The notes: generated by a model from the sequence alone, not told the origin. A stretch of DNA of 64,000 nucleotides from Lutraria lutraria (GCA_964023205.1 OZ026847.1:13213182-13277181), one strand, 5' to 3'. Positions 35,501 through 49,500 are shown, numbered from the stretch's first letter. A program made the numbers and translations.

Positions 35501-38500
35501 CTTGTAATTTCTCAATAGGTCATGACTGTTAGCGTACTTCTTCCAGGCAATGTAACTTTTCCTTGGTAATTATGGTTAATTGGCTAAATGATGTACTTTG
35601 TGTACAGACTATACATTCATCACAATCAAATTCTAATTCAAAATGATGATAAAACAGGCCTTTAAATTGTTTAAGGGTGGTTTTATCTAACACATTTAAA
35701 CTTCGCTCCTGACAGTAATATCAGTGCTATGATTCTCAGTTAGTGTGACTGTGACGCCATCTCTATAAGACTTCTGCAGTGTAATGTTGAAGCATATGGA
35801 TTCGACTTCCACTGCTCAAAGATTAGCTTTATCGACTGTGTCTTATTGTCGTCATTAGACATGAAGCCCTTCCGATTTCATGGAGTTACTGTTTTTTATC
35901 TGTTGGAGCTTCCCCACGTCATCGGCGCTCATCTGATTTAATAGGGTGTATGTTGTATGCGTCTGATATAAAGTCTACACGAGACGTTTTAGGCAATTGA
36001 TAAGGAATCGTCTCAGATACTTGCTCGAATGTGTCCGGAACTGCTGTAAGACACTGCAGTTACTCAACTAGGCGTTACCATTAACAACATATAATACGCT
36101 TTCTGTAGAATATCTAGTTGTTGGTCTAGTTGTTGGTTCTATTGGCGACTCAATATAAGGCATTCGACCTAGACGAAATGACCAGGAAAAGCTTCAGGTC
36201 TATGTCATGTTAAACTGACAGGAGCACAAGCTGGCTAAATGCGTTATGCTCTGATCGTATCTGAATTATTATATTACACTGAAATACTCTCTGTGCAAGG
36301 TTGTGTTTCTTCAAACCTTTGCAGGGGTAATTGATCAATTGCTTTGATAAGGAGCGTGTGTTCCCATAGAGCATGGTTTTAGTGTTTCCCAGACATCACT
36401 TTGCCAAGAGAACCACTGGCACAGTTTCGAATTTTATCATAAGTTCCGCGAGACCACCGTCGTTCATCACTTTACCTAAATGTACCGAAGATGGAGCTTA
36501 ATAGTGTGAAATACACCCGTTCTCACTATGGCATTAGTGAATTTGTCCGGAAACTGCCGAACCAATATGTACGATTTTATGGCCACTGCTAGGTCACAGG
36601 TTTCATTTGCGTAATCATTGAAAAAAGAAACAAATCTATTAATTGCTATGAAATTGATAGACTAAATTGAACGTTTATTTAATTAATGAAAATATTTAAT
36701 TATTGACAATTGATTGATTTGATTTGATTGATTGATTTGAAAATTTGATAGCGAAATATTTTTTATCTAAGCCCAAATGCCACTTTAGATTTTATAATCA
36801 TGTCTGATGCAAAAAAATGTCAAGATATAGTTATACAGTCATGTACTTATGTTCATAGTTATAATTTGGTAACGAACGCAGTTAATAATATACACATATT
36901 TTCTACATTATTGTGACCTTTTTGTCACCTTGTCTACCTAAAATACAATTGAGTACCATTTACTCATTAAATAGTGTTCTGCTGGATCCAGAAACAATAA
37001 GTATATAATGATAATCGAATATTTTAGAGTATATGTGACAATATTTCAATGATAAAATATTCGTAACGTAAATTGTACCACATTTGATGATGTGTTTAAC
37101 ATTTTTACACTCTTGTTTACATTCTCTGTGCATATGTTTATGATTACAAAGCCTTTAACACAAAATATTTTGATCTGTTTGCGGTATTACGTTAACTTTA
37201 AAATTTCAAGTATGATAACGCCCAAAAATGGCGGTAACGGGGTAAAGCCCAGATGGTAGAATCTGGGATTTGGTAGGTCTTTCCATACACTTTCAGAAAA
37301 ACATACTGTAGAAAATGCCTTCGGGGGGAGGGTGTATTTGGTGCCCTATAGTCTATAATTGTTTCGTTCTTTTTCAAATATCACAATCAGCTATTCGAGA
37401 AGGGGAATTCTGAAAGTAATTTAACGTTCTTGTCTTCATAAAAAAGAACAACCGGTCTAACTAGTAAACCATAGATTCAATTATATATATGTATACAATG
37501 TCGTACTGTCTGACATAAGTTTCGCAAGATAGTCACTTTCCGTCTATTTCAAGTTTACGGAATAGCATTGCAATTGTATCGGAAGTCTAGTAAACAGTAG
37601 TTAATGGATAATGATTTATTAATTAAGTATTGAACGATTCGCCTGTTTGGTAAATATTGTAACAAAGATAAGATCTGTAAACTTTTAGCAATTTCAGCTT
37701 ACCTTCGAGTGATCAAGCAAACAATTATTAATATGACCACAATGAGAACTAACCCACCACCTCCACCGAGAGCGCCGATGACAATGGCTGAATTGTCCTT
37801 TTGGGGTAGAGGGTTTGACTTATTTTGGCTGATAGTGCTGCTATCTAGTGTAACCAGATGATATGAAATTAAATGAATGTGACATGAATACAAATTTTAT
37901 TTCGAGTTTGTATGAAGCAATTGATATATGAAACAGAACAACATTTGCTATGTACAGTTATTGACAGACTTAGTAACGAACAACAACAGAATTACTAGCA
38001 TGCATAGAAACATCGCAGTGGTGTTAATATTAATAAGAAATAAAGAAATCTTTGAAAGATGAATTAATTATTATGATTGCCATGGTTGGGTTCTTACAAA
38101 AATGACGCCTAAAACTTTATGAGATAAAACATGATAACTTCAATCATAAGCATAATACTTTTAACAACGCTTAAATAGATGCATCAAAGTTTTCATTGCA
38201 ATTATTGTAATCTGATAAGATAATAATATGACAGATATTTACAGGAGCTAAGAAGTTATTGTTAATAAGATTACTTTATAATAAAGCACATGTCAGACAT
38301 ATAGACTAGAGATCAATGTTGTCACAGTTAATATATTACATGTATGATGTTTATTATTAATGTATAAATTGTGTTGCGTAGGAAGTTATCGCTATTCGTC
38401 AATAGGCAAATTCAAGGCATTATAAAAATATTGTTTTAGAGCAAATAAAATCAATTTCTTATATTTCACTCTCATTTTGTTCTAATTTACTTCTGTATTA

Positions 38501-41289
38501 CTAAACTACAAAAGCTAATGGGAATTTAAGAATATCTTCAAGTTGATAGTTTCGGTTACAGGTTTTCATTTTATTCGGGTGCAGATGTATTTAAATAAAG
38601 TCGTTCGTAAGTTAGGCAAAATGAAATAAATTCATCATCTAGGTAATGTTATATTCAAATGTTGAATCGTGTTAAGATATTTTGCTATACAGAAATATCG
38701 AACAGTGTTGTGTGGATTAAAGACTGGATAGAAAGTAAACTGGCCATACAATTTATTAAAAAAAGAACCTAGTCGATGATACAAGTCTAAAATTCTGTCG
38801 GAATATAATTATTCAGAAACGATTTGAATAAGAGATAAAGAATTATCGTTAGTTATTATTCTTATGTCATTTACAATAAATAATCACTTTATAATGCTTT
38901 TCGACCTGATGTTTTCTTGTTGTTGAAGTTGATACATTTTAAAGTAATATTTGTGAAACTTGTTAGGCATAAAATATAATTAAGTTGAAGTAGTTATGCA
39001 TACTAATAATACCTAATACAACCTAAGTAAGTATTGCATAATTATGTATATGTAAATACGTTACTTTACCTGTATTAATAAAACTTGGGTGACCGTCCCA
39101 ATACATTTGACTTACGAAATCATACATTGTTAGAATTCACTTATACCTGATATAGTGGATAGCGTCGATAACACCAGTTTTGTATGTGATACTATCGAGC
39201 CCTCCGTTGTTGACGTAGACATGCCTGGTTGGCTTGTTTTAGATATGCAAATACCATTTGATGAGTTGTATTCATCATGACAAGTAGTACAATTCAAAAC
39301 ACCATTTGTCTCTAGGCATGCTACACAGTGATCTATATTATCAATACAAGCACGAGCACATATTGTACCGTACCACCCATCCTTACATGATTCACATACA
39401 TCGTCAGCTGAGCAACTCGTACAATTATCTGAGCACGTATATGAAATGCCTGATTGGCATTTAGTGTCCTGTAAAATTAGACCATCATCACACTGACTAC
39501 AAATCACATCATGATTAGTGATTCCATTACACAATGAGCAGTTTGGAAGTACTTCCGAACATTCATAATCACAGTGTTCTCCATAGAAGCCTGGTTCACA
39601 GGACAAGCAATCATTAATTGTTGAACAAGTCGCACAATTCCAGTTACACTTTACACATGGTTTTACGTTACCGAGTACTTGGACAAAATACCCGTCATTA
39701 CATTGTGTACACACATTTGAATTCTCACAAGACAAACAATACGTAGGACATGCATGACAGTAGGAAACATCTCCATCGATAAACCGATAGTATCCACTTT
39801 TACAACCGTTTGTACATTGTAACTTATCACATTGTTCATCCTTACAGAGTGTACAATTTTGGTTACAGTAATTACCATAACGGTCATCAGGACATTCATC
39901 ACACACTAAGGTAGTATTGTCACATTTGTCATTTAGGCAGAGTGTAGAACATTGACGGATTCCTAAAAATGGTGAAATTAATTGTTATGTTCCCCTGGTA
40001 GATATTAAACATGCGAGACTAAGAATGCTTTGTACGAAAATACTTTTAACCTTTTAACCAACAGACTCTTTTCCCGAGATTTCGTGATGTTTTAAGTACA
40101 TAATATTTCATTTTTCCGCATAATTTCCATTGGCAAGATTGTGTTTCTAACGAAGCATTTTCATTCAGCGACAGCCTTTTTATCTGAACAATACAGTTCT
40201 TTAACTGAAGACGTTCAAATAAATTATATCAATATTCAGCCAAACTTAAAATACGCATAAATATACCACACTCAAATATATCAATAAGTACCCTCACACA
40301 CCCCATTTCTACGTACACATGGTGGATGTCGTTTGTAATAAGTGAATTACTTTTGGACGACAATGCCCTTAATAAAGCAGCAAGTGAAATGAGAAAATAT
40401 AAACACAGGAAGACCGAAATCCAAAGGTAAATGGACAACTAAAAACATTAATATATAGATTATAATTCAATAAAGGGATAAGATAAAGCGCCGGTCCAAA
40501 TCCGCCTTACTTGCAAGTGCGCGTTGTCTACTTGCAAAAACGTGGGCAAAGCTTGGCGATCAGTACGTGGTTAGTATCATCTCCGTACGGATTTGGAAGC
40601 TCGCAGAAAACGCCGTATCACTTTTAGTGCATGAAGGACTCATCACGAGTGCAACGTGCGATGCACGCAAACCGCTAATGGCCAGACGAGACGTGCGGGC
40701 ACGTACAAACACCCTACGCAACCGTGCGAGTGACGTGCATATACGTACTTCTTCTCTTCTCTTGGGTCTCCCTTCCCACGTTGTCAGAAAAACGTGGCGA
40801 CCGTAGCCTCCCAAAACACGTACAGACTTAAAACACGCACGATGGGTTGTGACCGAGCCTTAAATATTTTTTTTCTAAAAGTTACTTAGAGATAAATGAT
40901 AATTTGGATCGAAATACGGATATGAGGATATACAAACGAATATGTATGTCTTGCATGAATGATTTATTTCTGTATGTAGCTCTACTTAAAGTATTAATTA
41001 GATAGCATTGAATAATCGATTAAAATTATATCTAATAAATTAAAACGTTTTTGGCTGTGAAACTGATTATGTGTAGGAATAAGTGTTTATTTGAGAGTCT
41101 TCACTTGAAAGTTAAAGCTTTCTGAATTTGCACACATCGTACAACTTATGCAAATAAATGGTAGTACATTAAGTTTATTATAAACTTTGTATTTTTGGTA
41201 ATAAAATTAAATAGTAATTAATGGTTAAAAATACCTGATGTCAACACACGAAATCCGCATATGAACAAAATTAATATTTTTAAATACAT
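23597..41289 (-). CDS. Receptor B: EGF-like ectodomain with two tyrosine phosphatase domains
   Basis: Exons 1 to 21: 41235-41289, 39147-39962, 37703-37844, 33228-33301, 32681-32917, 32292-32413, 31886-31973, 30757-30815, 30339-30375, 29908-30011, 29373-29504, 28738-28886, 28237-28372, 27651-27770, 26894-26990, 26583-26647, 25995-26129, 25369-25488, 24873-25033, 24169-24304, 23597-23692. Total 3,081 nt, 1,026 aa. Order: signal peptide; MEGF-like cysteine-rich ectodomain in one 816-nt exon; membrane helix (about 310-335, after a five-glycine run); juxtamembrane region with two YAKP motifs (Y368, Y385); active D1 with WPD (D639), HCSAGIGR (C671, R677) and Q715; D2 with QCLTGSQR (C949) and no WPD. 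It removes phosphate from tyrosines at the membrane. Phases agree throughout. It is divergent to receptor C. Confidence 0.9.
24169..27000 (-). other. Membrane-distal phosphatase domain D2 of receptor B (degenerate)
   Basis: Seven exons (26990 down to 23597) encode D2. It keeps the fold motifs NDYINAVYIN and RRNAYIAAQTPLPSTVEEF. However, the loop reads QCLTGSQRSG in place of HCxxGxxRxG, and the WPD position reads NWKSNED. Losing the catalytic Asp and the His before Cys is usual in regulatory D2 domains of receptor phosphatases. It is probably non-catalytic and may bind partners or D1. Confidence 0.75.
33302..37702 (-). other. Intron 3 of receptor B, containing the left breakpoint of the tandem array
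   Basis: A 4.4-kb intron separates the membrane exon from the cytoplasmic exons. The tandem array begins inside it at about 35,695. The portion 33,302-35,694 occurs once and contains no supported gene; the plus-strand 121-codon frame at 34,498 lacks splice or domain support. The portion 35,695-37,650 recurs in all units, with about 2% difference between unit 1 and unit 2. Confidence 0.6.
40484..40863. mobile_element. GC-rich MITE-like element (unit 1)
   Basis: About 380 bp of much higher GC and CpG than its surroundings. It begins TAAAGCGCCGGTC and ends GACCGAGCCTTA, so the ends form imperfect inverted repeats. It lies in intron 1 of receptor B. The ~80-codon open frames on both strands come from its base composition and are not genes. 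Confidence 0.55.
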
Positions 41290-42003
41290 AATTGCACTTC
41301 CACTTCTTGAATGGAAACTAGTCAATGTGACTTCAATGTTGTCTAACACCGTTTAAATGCAAACATTTATTGAAATAAGAAATCGGATTGTGTAACTTGA
41401 AATGACTTTATAACTTCCTTATCCCGAATCTCTTTTGACGAATACCGACAGTACTTTGCACAATATAAACATTACATAATGTTATACACGGGCAACCAAG
41501 TGCGAATGGCATAATACTTAGCTGTGAATATACATGCAATATGTAATATTAAAGTTACTAGTAGGACATGATAATTAATTAAGACTTTAATATGTGTCGT
41601 ACGAGTATATCTTTTTTATGAAAATAATTCGGACAAGAACGTTAACTTTAAAAGTATTACTTTATGTGTTTCTAGATATAACTCAACTCGTTGTATTCAT
41701 CTTCTTTATTTTGACATATTCATTTAAGACGTATAATTAAAAACTTCTTCCGATACGAATAGCTGTGATACATAAAAGGAACAGTTGTAAGGCAATTATG
41801 TTGAACAATGTTAAATAGATTGTAAGTATCATACGGCGTATGTAGACATTTCCAAGTCGTCCTCGGAAGTGAAATAAGAATTGTGACAGAAAATTAGCAT
41901 AAACATAGTTACATACAAATAATTGACGTTTTATCCACCTATTATTATTTTAGGACAGTTTTGTTGAACTTACCGCTGGAGAGGATATTGAACTGACTAA
42001 GTG
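41290..42003. promoter_or_regulatory. Divergent promoter region between B and C (unit 1)
   Basis: Only 714 bp separate the start codon of receptor B (minus, 41289) from that of receptor C (plus, 42004). Both transcripts must therefore start here or share control sequences. It is AT-rich with no CpG island and no unambiguous TATA box. The arrangement recurs unchanged at +8,795 and +17,590. Bidirectional control is inferred from layout. Confidence 0.6.
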
Positions 42004-44458
42004 ATGAATTTGATCTCGGAAATATCGTTTTTGTGTTTTATATATGGTTCAGTTTTATCCGAAGGTAAGGGTTTTGATATAATTTAAGTATGCGTTTATA
42101 CCATGTCACATGCCGCAACAATAATACAACAGTGTTGTCACACACGCAGAAGTACCAACAGCAAGCGTCATTTTCAAGTATTCCATTGGAGGAAGACCCC
42201 AAGCGTACACTTAGGTAAAACTACCGTAAGCTAGTTTGACAGCTTCCTGACATGTAAAATTTGTCTGGTCCCGGATGAGATTCGAACTCACAGCAGTGAA
42301 GGCTAGTATTTGCAAGTCAGAAACCATAACCACACCACGACGGGGCTCCACCATGAATACGTGTTGAGTTCTCTATTTCACTATGCACGCACACTATGAT
42401 TATACTATTAAAATAACGCTCACGTGTAATATTTTCTTCCCACGCACTCCCATCTGTATATTTTGTCCGTGATGCTTCCGTTATGATATTGTACAATGTT
42501 ATTGTTCGGTGGAGGTAGAATTTTTTTCTGTGTTTCTATAGGAATCCTTTTATTATTATCTTTATTGATTTCTTGTAATGAGGGTTAATATCCAGATATT
42601 CACACCGGGTGCATATTACTAAATAATATTATGAAACATTATATTCATGTATGTGTGATACTTGTAAGATGTCTTGATTTGTTTTCTTGTATGAAACCGC
42701 CAAATTTCTTGACTCAGTTTTTTTACGCGTTATTATCTATTAACCGGGGATACATGCCTTTTGTATTTTTTTTTCAGAAGCCTCCCAATGTTCTTCACAC
42801 TGCCTAAATGACAAATGTGACGCTACTAGTGGTGTGTGTGATGAATGTCCTGATGACCGTTATGGTAATTACTGTGAACAGGATTGTACACGTTGTAAAA
42901 ATGAACATTGTGATAGGTTACATTGTAAAGATGGTTGTAAGAGTGGATACTATCAGGCGCATGAGCAAACTTATTCAGATTGTTTTCAGTGCATAACAAA
43001 TTGTTTCTCTTGTCAACGACCGGGTGAATGTATCAAATGTAGAGATGGTTACTTTTTCCAAGTACATGATGACGTCCAATTTTGTGAGAAGTGTAACTGG
43101 AATTGTGCGACTTGTTCAACGATTAATGATTGTCTTTCCTGTGAACCAGGCTACTTTGGAGAATACTGTGGACACATTTGTTTAGTAACCCTTCCAAACT
43201 GCTCAACATGTAATGGAAGTAATCCGTATAATGTGATATGCACTCAGTGTTCCAATGGTACAGTTTTAAAGGATAATAAATGCGAAGCTGACATTTCACA
43301 TGCATGTCCAAGTATTTGTATGAGTTGTTCAAAAGACAATGTGTGTGAATCATGTAAGGATGGATGGTACGGTACACAGTGCACTAGTGCTTGTAGTGAC
43401 GACAAAGATCACTGTGCAAAATGCATAGAGATTAATGGTGTTGTGACTTGTACTGTATGCCTTGATGAATATAAACTATCAAAAGGAATGTGTATATCTA
43501 AAACAACCCAACCAGTGACGTCTACGTTTAAAACGGTGGGCTCGACATCATCTCAAACGAGATTTGTGTCACTAACATCAACCACTGTATCAGGTTAGTT
43601 TATGTTGATCAATTATCTTATTATCATCATACCTATGTCATCTGTATGGTCTTTTGAAAAACAGAAAAGTTCAATGGACGATTGAAATGAAAATACTAAT
43701 TGTAAAGTGGTGCGTATAATGTGCATAAGGTGTGTAAAACCGGGTGGGTCTGGGTTGTATCAAATCATTATGTTGTTAATTCATATTCGAACGTTAGGTG
43801 CGTACCGAGGTCAACATAGAAGACCACACCACAAGTTAGTTTTGGTATTTTCTTCAGTTGCTAATATATGTGTCAGAAAAGTTGTTCACGTCTTAAATTT
43901 ATGTAAATTTCACATTAAACTTTGCTCTCCCTGCTGAACTCGACAATGCGTACCATGTACTGTTAAACAAATCTTTACCACTGCTTAAGGAGGTTGAATA
44001 AAAGAAATTAAATTTGACAAGACTTTTAGTGTATCTTTCGGTTTAATTAATACAAATTGTACGTGAATATAATTATTATGTTATCATTGTCTGTTGGACA
44101 TTGCATTTAATAGCAGTATTTCAAAGTATTTGAAATATATCTTAAAAGTAGTAATACTCGTACATCGACTAAATACACGTTCTTTTTCGTTTTTCTAAAA
44201 CTTGATTCCATTTATCATTCAGAAACCTATATATTAGATTTGACAAACATTGATTAACAATTTCATGTCGGGATCACAATGTTGCCAGCGAAATTTTTTA
44301 TATATATTGATATCACGCCCTTATTTCTATATAGCAAGTCTGCCTGGGAATATTGAAAGTTTTCAAACAAGTACGTTCATGGTAGGATTTGTATCTGGTT
44401 TAGGAACTTGTCTGTGTTCAGTACTTCTGGTAGGGTTGATATGCTTCTTAAAGAGAAG
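42004..44458 (+). CDS. Receptor C cassette, unit 1 (ectodomain and TM, no tail)
   Basis: Exons 42004-42064 (signal peptide, MNLISEISFLCFIYGSVLS), 42778-43593 (816-nt cysteine-rich ectodomain and Ser/Thr stalk) and 44335-44458 (membrane helix, ending AGAAG at a GTATGT donor) are all open with intact splice sites. The ITAM-bearing exons found after unit 3 are missing, because the unit junction lies 60 bp beyond the membrane exon. It could be a dead fragment, a tail-less receptor through intron retention, or a cassette spliced to the tail at 62340. Only that last acceptor has the matching phase 2. It differs from the other copies at one visible residue (CRDGY). Confidence 0.75.
42183..42349 (-). 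mobile_element. tRNA-derived SINE with Meta-like domain (unit 1)
   Basis: Read on the minus strand, it starts with a tRNA-like head with an A-box-like TGGTGTGGTTATGG and a B-box-like GAGTTCGAATC. A conserved-looking body follows, with CTAGCTTACGGTAGTTTTACC and GGGGTCTTCCTCC, resembling the Meta domain of bivalve SINEs as I recall it. The acceptor stem does not pair, so it is not a tRNA gene. It lies in intron 1 of receptor C. Confidence 0.65.
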
Positions 44459-46513
44459 GTATGTTATTGACTTGTTATTTTTGTTCTGTTTTGTGGTTTC
44501 TATGAGTCCTTTTCTGATTTAAACTTCGCTCCTGACAGTAATATCAGTGCTTTGATTCTCAGTTAGTGTGACTGTGACGCCATCTCTATAAGACTTCTGC
44601 AGAGTAATGTTGAAGCATATGGATTCGACTTCCACTGCTCAAAGATTAGCTTTATCGACTGTGTCTTATTGTCGTCATTAGACATGAAGCCCTTCCGATT
44701 CCACGGAGTTACTGTCTTTTACCTGTTGGAGCTGCCCCACGTCATCGGCGCTCATCTGATTTAATAGGATGTATGTTGTATGCGTCTGATATAAAGTCTA
44801 CACGAGACGTTTTAGGCAATTGATAAGGAATCGTCTCAGATACTTACTCGAATGTGCCCGGAACTGCTGTAAGACACTGCAGTTACTCAACTAGGCGTTA
44901 CCATTTACAACATATAATACGCCTTCTGTAGAATATCTAGTTGTTGGTCTAGTAGTTGGTTCTATTGGCGACTCAATATAAGGCACTCGACCTAGACGAA
45001 ATGACCAGGAAAAGCTTCAGGTCTATGTCATGTTAAACTGACAGGAGCATAAGCTGGCTAAATGCGTTATGCTCTGATCGTATCTGAATTATTATATTAC
45101 ACTGAAATACTCTCTGTGCAAGGTTGTGTTTCTTCAAACCTTTGCAGGGGTAATTGATCAATTGCTTTGATAAGGAGCGTGTGTTCCCATAGAGCATGGT
45201 TTTAGTGTTTCCCAGACATCACTTTGCCAAGAGAACCACTGGCACAGTTTCGAATTTTATCATAAGTTCCGTCGTTCATCACTTTACCTAAATGTACCGA
45301 AGATGGAGCTTAATAGTGTGAAATACACCCGTTCTCACTATGGCATTAGTGAATTTGTCCAGAAACTGCCGAACCAATATTTACGATTTTATGGCCACTG
45401 CTAGGTCATAGGTTTCATTAGCGTAATCATTGAAGAAAGAAACAAATCTATTAATTGCTATGAAATTGATAGACTAACTTGAACGTTTATTTAATTAATG
45501 AAAATATTTATTTATTGACAATTGATTGATTTGATTTGATTGATTGATTTGAAAATTTGATAGCGAAATAGTTTTTATCTAAGCCCAAATGCCACTTTAA
45601 ATTGTATAATGTCTGATGCAAAAAAAATGTCAAGATATAGTTACACAGTCATGTACTTATGTTCATAGTTATATTTTGGTAACGAACGCAGTTAATAATA
45701 TACACATATTTTCTACATTATTGTGACCTTCTTGTCACCTTGTCTACCTAAAATACAATTTGAGTACCATTTACTCATTGAATTGTGTTCTACTGGATCC
45801 AGAAACAATAAGTATATAATGATAATCGAATACTTTAGAGTATATGTGACAATATTTCAATGATAAAATATTAGTAAAGTAAATTGTACCACGTTTGATG
45901 ATGTGTTTAACATTTTTACACTCTTGTTTACATTCTCTGTGCATATGCTTATGATTACAAAGCCTTTAACACAAAATATTTTGATCTGTTTGCGGTATTA
46001 CGTTAACTTTAAAATTTCAAGTACGGTAACGCCCAAAAAATGGCGGTAACGGGGTAAAGCCCAGATGGTAGAAACTGGGATTTGGTCGGTCTTTCCATAC
46101 ACTTTCAGAAAAACATTCTGTAGAAAATGCCTTCGGGGGGAGGGTAAATTTGTGCCCCATAGTCTATAATTGTTTCGTTCTTTTTCAAATATCACAATCA
46201 GCTATTCGAGAAGGGGAATTCTGAAAGTAATTTAACGTTCTTGTCTTCATAAAAAAGAACAACCGGTCTAACTAGTAAACCATAGATTCAATTATATATA
46301 TGTATACAGTGCCGTACTGTCTGACATAAGTTTCGCAAGATAGTTTCTTTCCGTCTATTTCAAGTTTAAGGAATAGCATTGCAATTGTATCGGAAGTCTA
46401 GTAAACAGTAGTTAATGGATAATGATTTATTAATTAAGTATTGAACGATTCGCCTATTTGGTAAATATTGTAACAAAGATAAGATCTGTAAACTTTTAGC
46501 AATTTCAGCTTAC

Positions 46514-49500
46514 CTTCGAGTGATCAAGCAAACAATTATTAATATGACCACAATGAGAACTAACCCACCACCTCCACCGAGAGCGCCGATGACAATGGCT
46601 GAATTGTCCTTTTGGGGTAGAGGGTTTGACTTATTTTGGCTGATAGTGCTGGTATCTAGTGTAACCAGATTATATGAAATTAAATGAATGTGACATGAAT
46701 ATAAATTTTATTTCGAGTTTGTATGAAACAATTAATATATGAAACAGAACAACATTTGCTATGTACAGTTATTGACCGACAACAGAATTACTAGCATGCA
46801 CAGAAACATCGCAGTGGTGTTAATACTAATAAGAATAAAGAAATCTTTGAAAGATGAATTAATTTTTATGATTGCCATGGTTGGGTTCTTACAAAAATGA
46901 CGCCTAAAACTTTATGAGATAAAACATGATAACTTCAATCATAAGCATAATACTTTTAACAATGCATTAATAGGTGCATCAAAGTTATCATTGCAATTAA
47001 TGTAATCTGATAAGATAATAATATGACAGATATTTACAGGAGCTAAGAAGTTATTGTTAATAAGATTACTTTATAATAAAGCACATGTCAGACATATAGA
47101 CTAGAGATCAATGTTGTCACAGTTAATATATTACATGTATGATTTTTATTATTAATGTATAAATTGTGTTGCGTAGGAAGTTATCGCTATTCGTCAATAG
47201 GCAAATTCAAGGCATTATAGAAATATTGTTTTAGAGCAAATAAAATCAATTTCTTATATTTCACTCTCATTTTGTTCTAATTTACTTCTGTATTACTAAA
47301 CTACAAAAGCTAATGGGAATTTAAGAATATCTTCAAGTTGATAGTTTCGGTTACAGGTTTTCATTTTATTCGGGTGCAGATTTATTTAAATAAAGTCGTT
47401 CGTAAGTTAGGCAAAATGAAATAAATTCATCATCTAGGTAATGTTATATTCAAATGTTGAATCGTGTTAAGATATTTTGCTATACAGAAATATCGAACAG
47501 TGTTGTGTGGATTAAAGACTGGATAGAAAGTAAACTGGCCATACAATTTATTAAAAAAAGAACCTAGTCGATGATACAAGTCTAAAATTCTGTCGGAATA
47601 TAATTATTCAGAAACGATTTGAATAAGAGATAAAGAATTATCGTTAGTTATTATTCTTATGTCATTTACAATAAATAATCACTTTATAATGCTTTTCGAC
47701 CTGATGTTTTCTTGTTGTTGAAGTTGATACATTTTAAAGTAATATTTGTGAAACTTGTTAGGCATAAAATATAATTAAGTTGAAGTAGTTATGCATACTA
47801 ATAATACCTAATACAACCTAAGTAAGTATTGCATAATTATGTATATGTAAATACGTTACTTTACCTGTATTAATAAAACTTGGGTGACCGTCCCAATACA
47901 TTTGACTTACGAAATCATACATTGTTAGAATTCACTTATACCTGATATAGTGGATAGCGTCGATAACACCAGTTTTGTATGTGATACTATCGAGCCCTCC
48001 GTTGTTGACGTAGACATGCCTGGTTGGCTTGTTTTAGATATGCAAATACCATTTGATGAGTTGTATTCATCATGACAAGTAGTACAATTCAAAACACCAT
48101 TTGTCTCTAGGCATGCTACACAGTGATCTATATTATCAATACAAGCACGAGCACATATTGTACCGTACCACCCATCCTTACATGATTCACATACATCGTC
48201 AGCTGAGCAACTCGTACAATTATCTGAGCACGTATATGAAATGCCTGATTGGCATTTAGTGTCCTGTAAAATTAGACCATCATCACACTGACTACAAATC
48301 ACATCATGATTAGTGATTCCATTACACAATGAGCAGTTTGGAAGTACTTCCGAACATTCATAATCACAGTGTTCTCCATAGAAGCCTGGTTCACAGGACA
48401 AGCAATCATTAATTGTTGAACAAGTCGCACAATTCCAGTTACACTTTACACATGGTTTTACGTTACCGAGTACTTGGACAAAATACCCGTCATTACATTG
48501 TGTACACACATTTGAATTCTCACAAGACAAACAATACGTAGGACATGCATGACAGTAGGAAACATCTCCATCGATAAACCGATAGTATCCACTTTTACAA
48601 CCGTTTGTACATTGTAACTTATCACATTGTTCATCCTTACAGAGTGTACAATTTTGGTTACAGTAATTACCATAACGGTCATCAGGACATTCATCACACA
48701 CTAAGGTAGTATTGTCACATTTGTCATTTAGGCAGAGTGTAGAACATTGACGGATTCCTAAAAATGGTGAAATTAATTGTTATGTTCCCCTGGTAGATAT
48801 TAAACATGCGAGACTAAGAATGCTTTGTACGAAAATACTTTTAACCTTTTAACCAACAGACTCTTTTCCCGAGATTTCGTGATGTTTTAAGTACATAATA
48901 TTTCATTTTTCCGCATAATTTCCATTGGCAAGATTGTGTTTCTAACGAAGCATTTTCATTCAGCGACAGCCTTTTTATCTGAACAATACAGTTCTTTAAC
49001 TGAAGACGTTCAAATAAATTATATCAATATTCAGCCAAACTTAAAATACGCATAAATATACCACACTCAAATATATCAATAAGTACCCTCACACACCCCA
49101 TTTCTACGTACACATGGTGGATGTCGTTTGTAATAAGTGAATTACTTTTGGACGACAATGCCCTTAATAAAGCAGCAAGTGAAATGAGAAAATATAAACA
49201 CAGGAAGACCGAAATCCAAAGGTAAATGGACAACTAAAAACATTAATATATAGATTATAATTCAATAAAGGGATAAGATAAAGCGCCGGTCCAAATCCGC
49301 CTTACTTGCAAGTGCGCGTTGTCTACTTGCAAAAACGTGGGCAAAGCTTGGCGATCAGTACGTGGTTAGTATCATCTCCGTACGGATTTGGAAGCTCGCA
49401 GAAAACGCCGTATCACTTTTAGTGCATGAAGGACTCATCACGAGTGCAACGTGCGATGCACGCAAACCGCTAATGGCCAGACGAGACGTGCGGGCACGTA

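Larger units (their letters stand above)
35695..44518. repeat. Tandem unit 1 (about 8.8 kb)
   Basis: First of three head-to-tail copies. It runs from TTTAAACTTCGCTCC in intron 3 of receptor B to ...TTTTCTGAT after the membrane exon of receptor C. It carries membrane, ectodomain and signal exons of B (minus) and signal, ectodomain and membrane exons of C (plus). At 8,824 bp it is slightly longer than the others. By eye, its left ~2.9 kb differs from units 2 and 3 at about 2%, the middle is indistinguishable, and the right end differs at a few sites, including a CRDGY versus CNDGY residue change in C. Confidence 0.93.

Noticed and set aside
36000..36300. Possible decayed coding sequence on the minus strand in the repeated unit
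   Set aside because: Some readable stretches exist, but stops are frequent and no known domain emerges. Not supported as a gene or named transposon.
40560..40814. Opposed ~80-codon Arg-rich frames, repeated three times
   Set aside because: They come from a GC-rich MITE-like element inside an intron. Frames open on both strands reflect base composition.
42262..42349. tRNA gene on the minus strand
   Set aside because: A- and B-box-like motifs are present but the acceptor stem does not pair, and a SINE body follows. It is a tRNA-derived SINE.
42808..42996. 62-codon plus-strand frame overlapping the C ectodomain exon (also at 51,603 and 60,398)
   Set aside because: It is a shadow frame of the cysteine-rich exon, which has splice-phase and domain support in the other frame.
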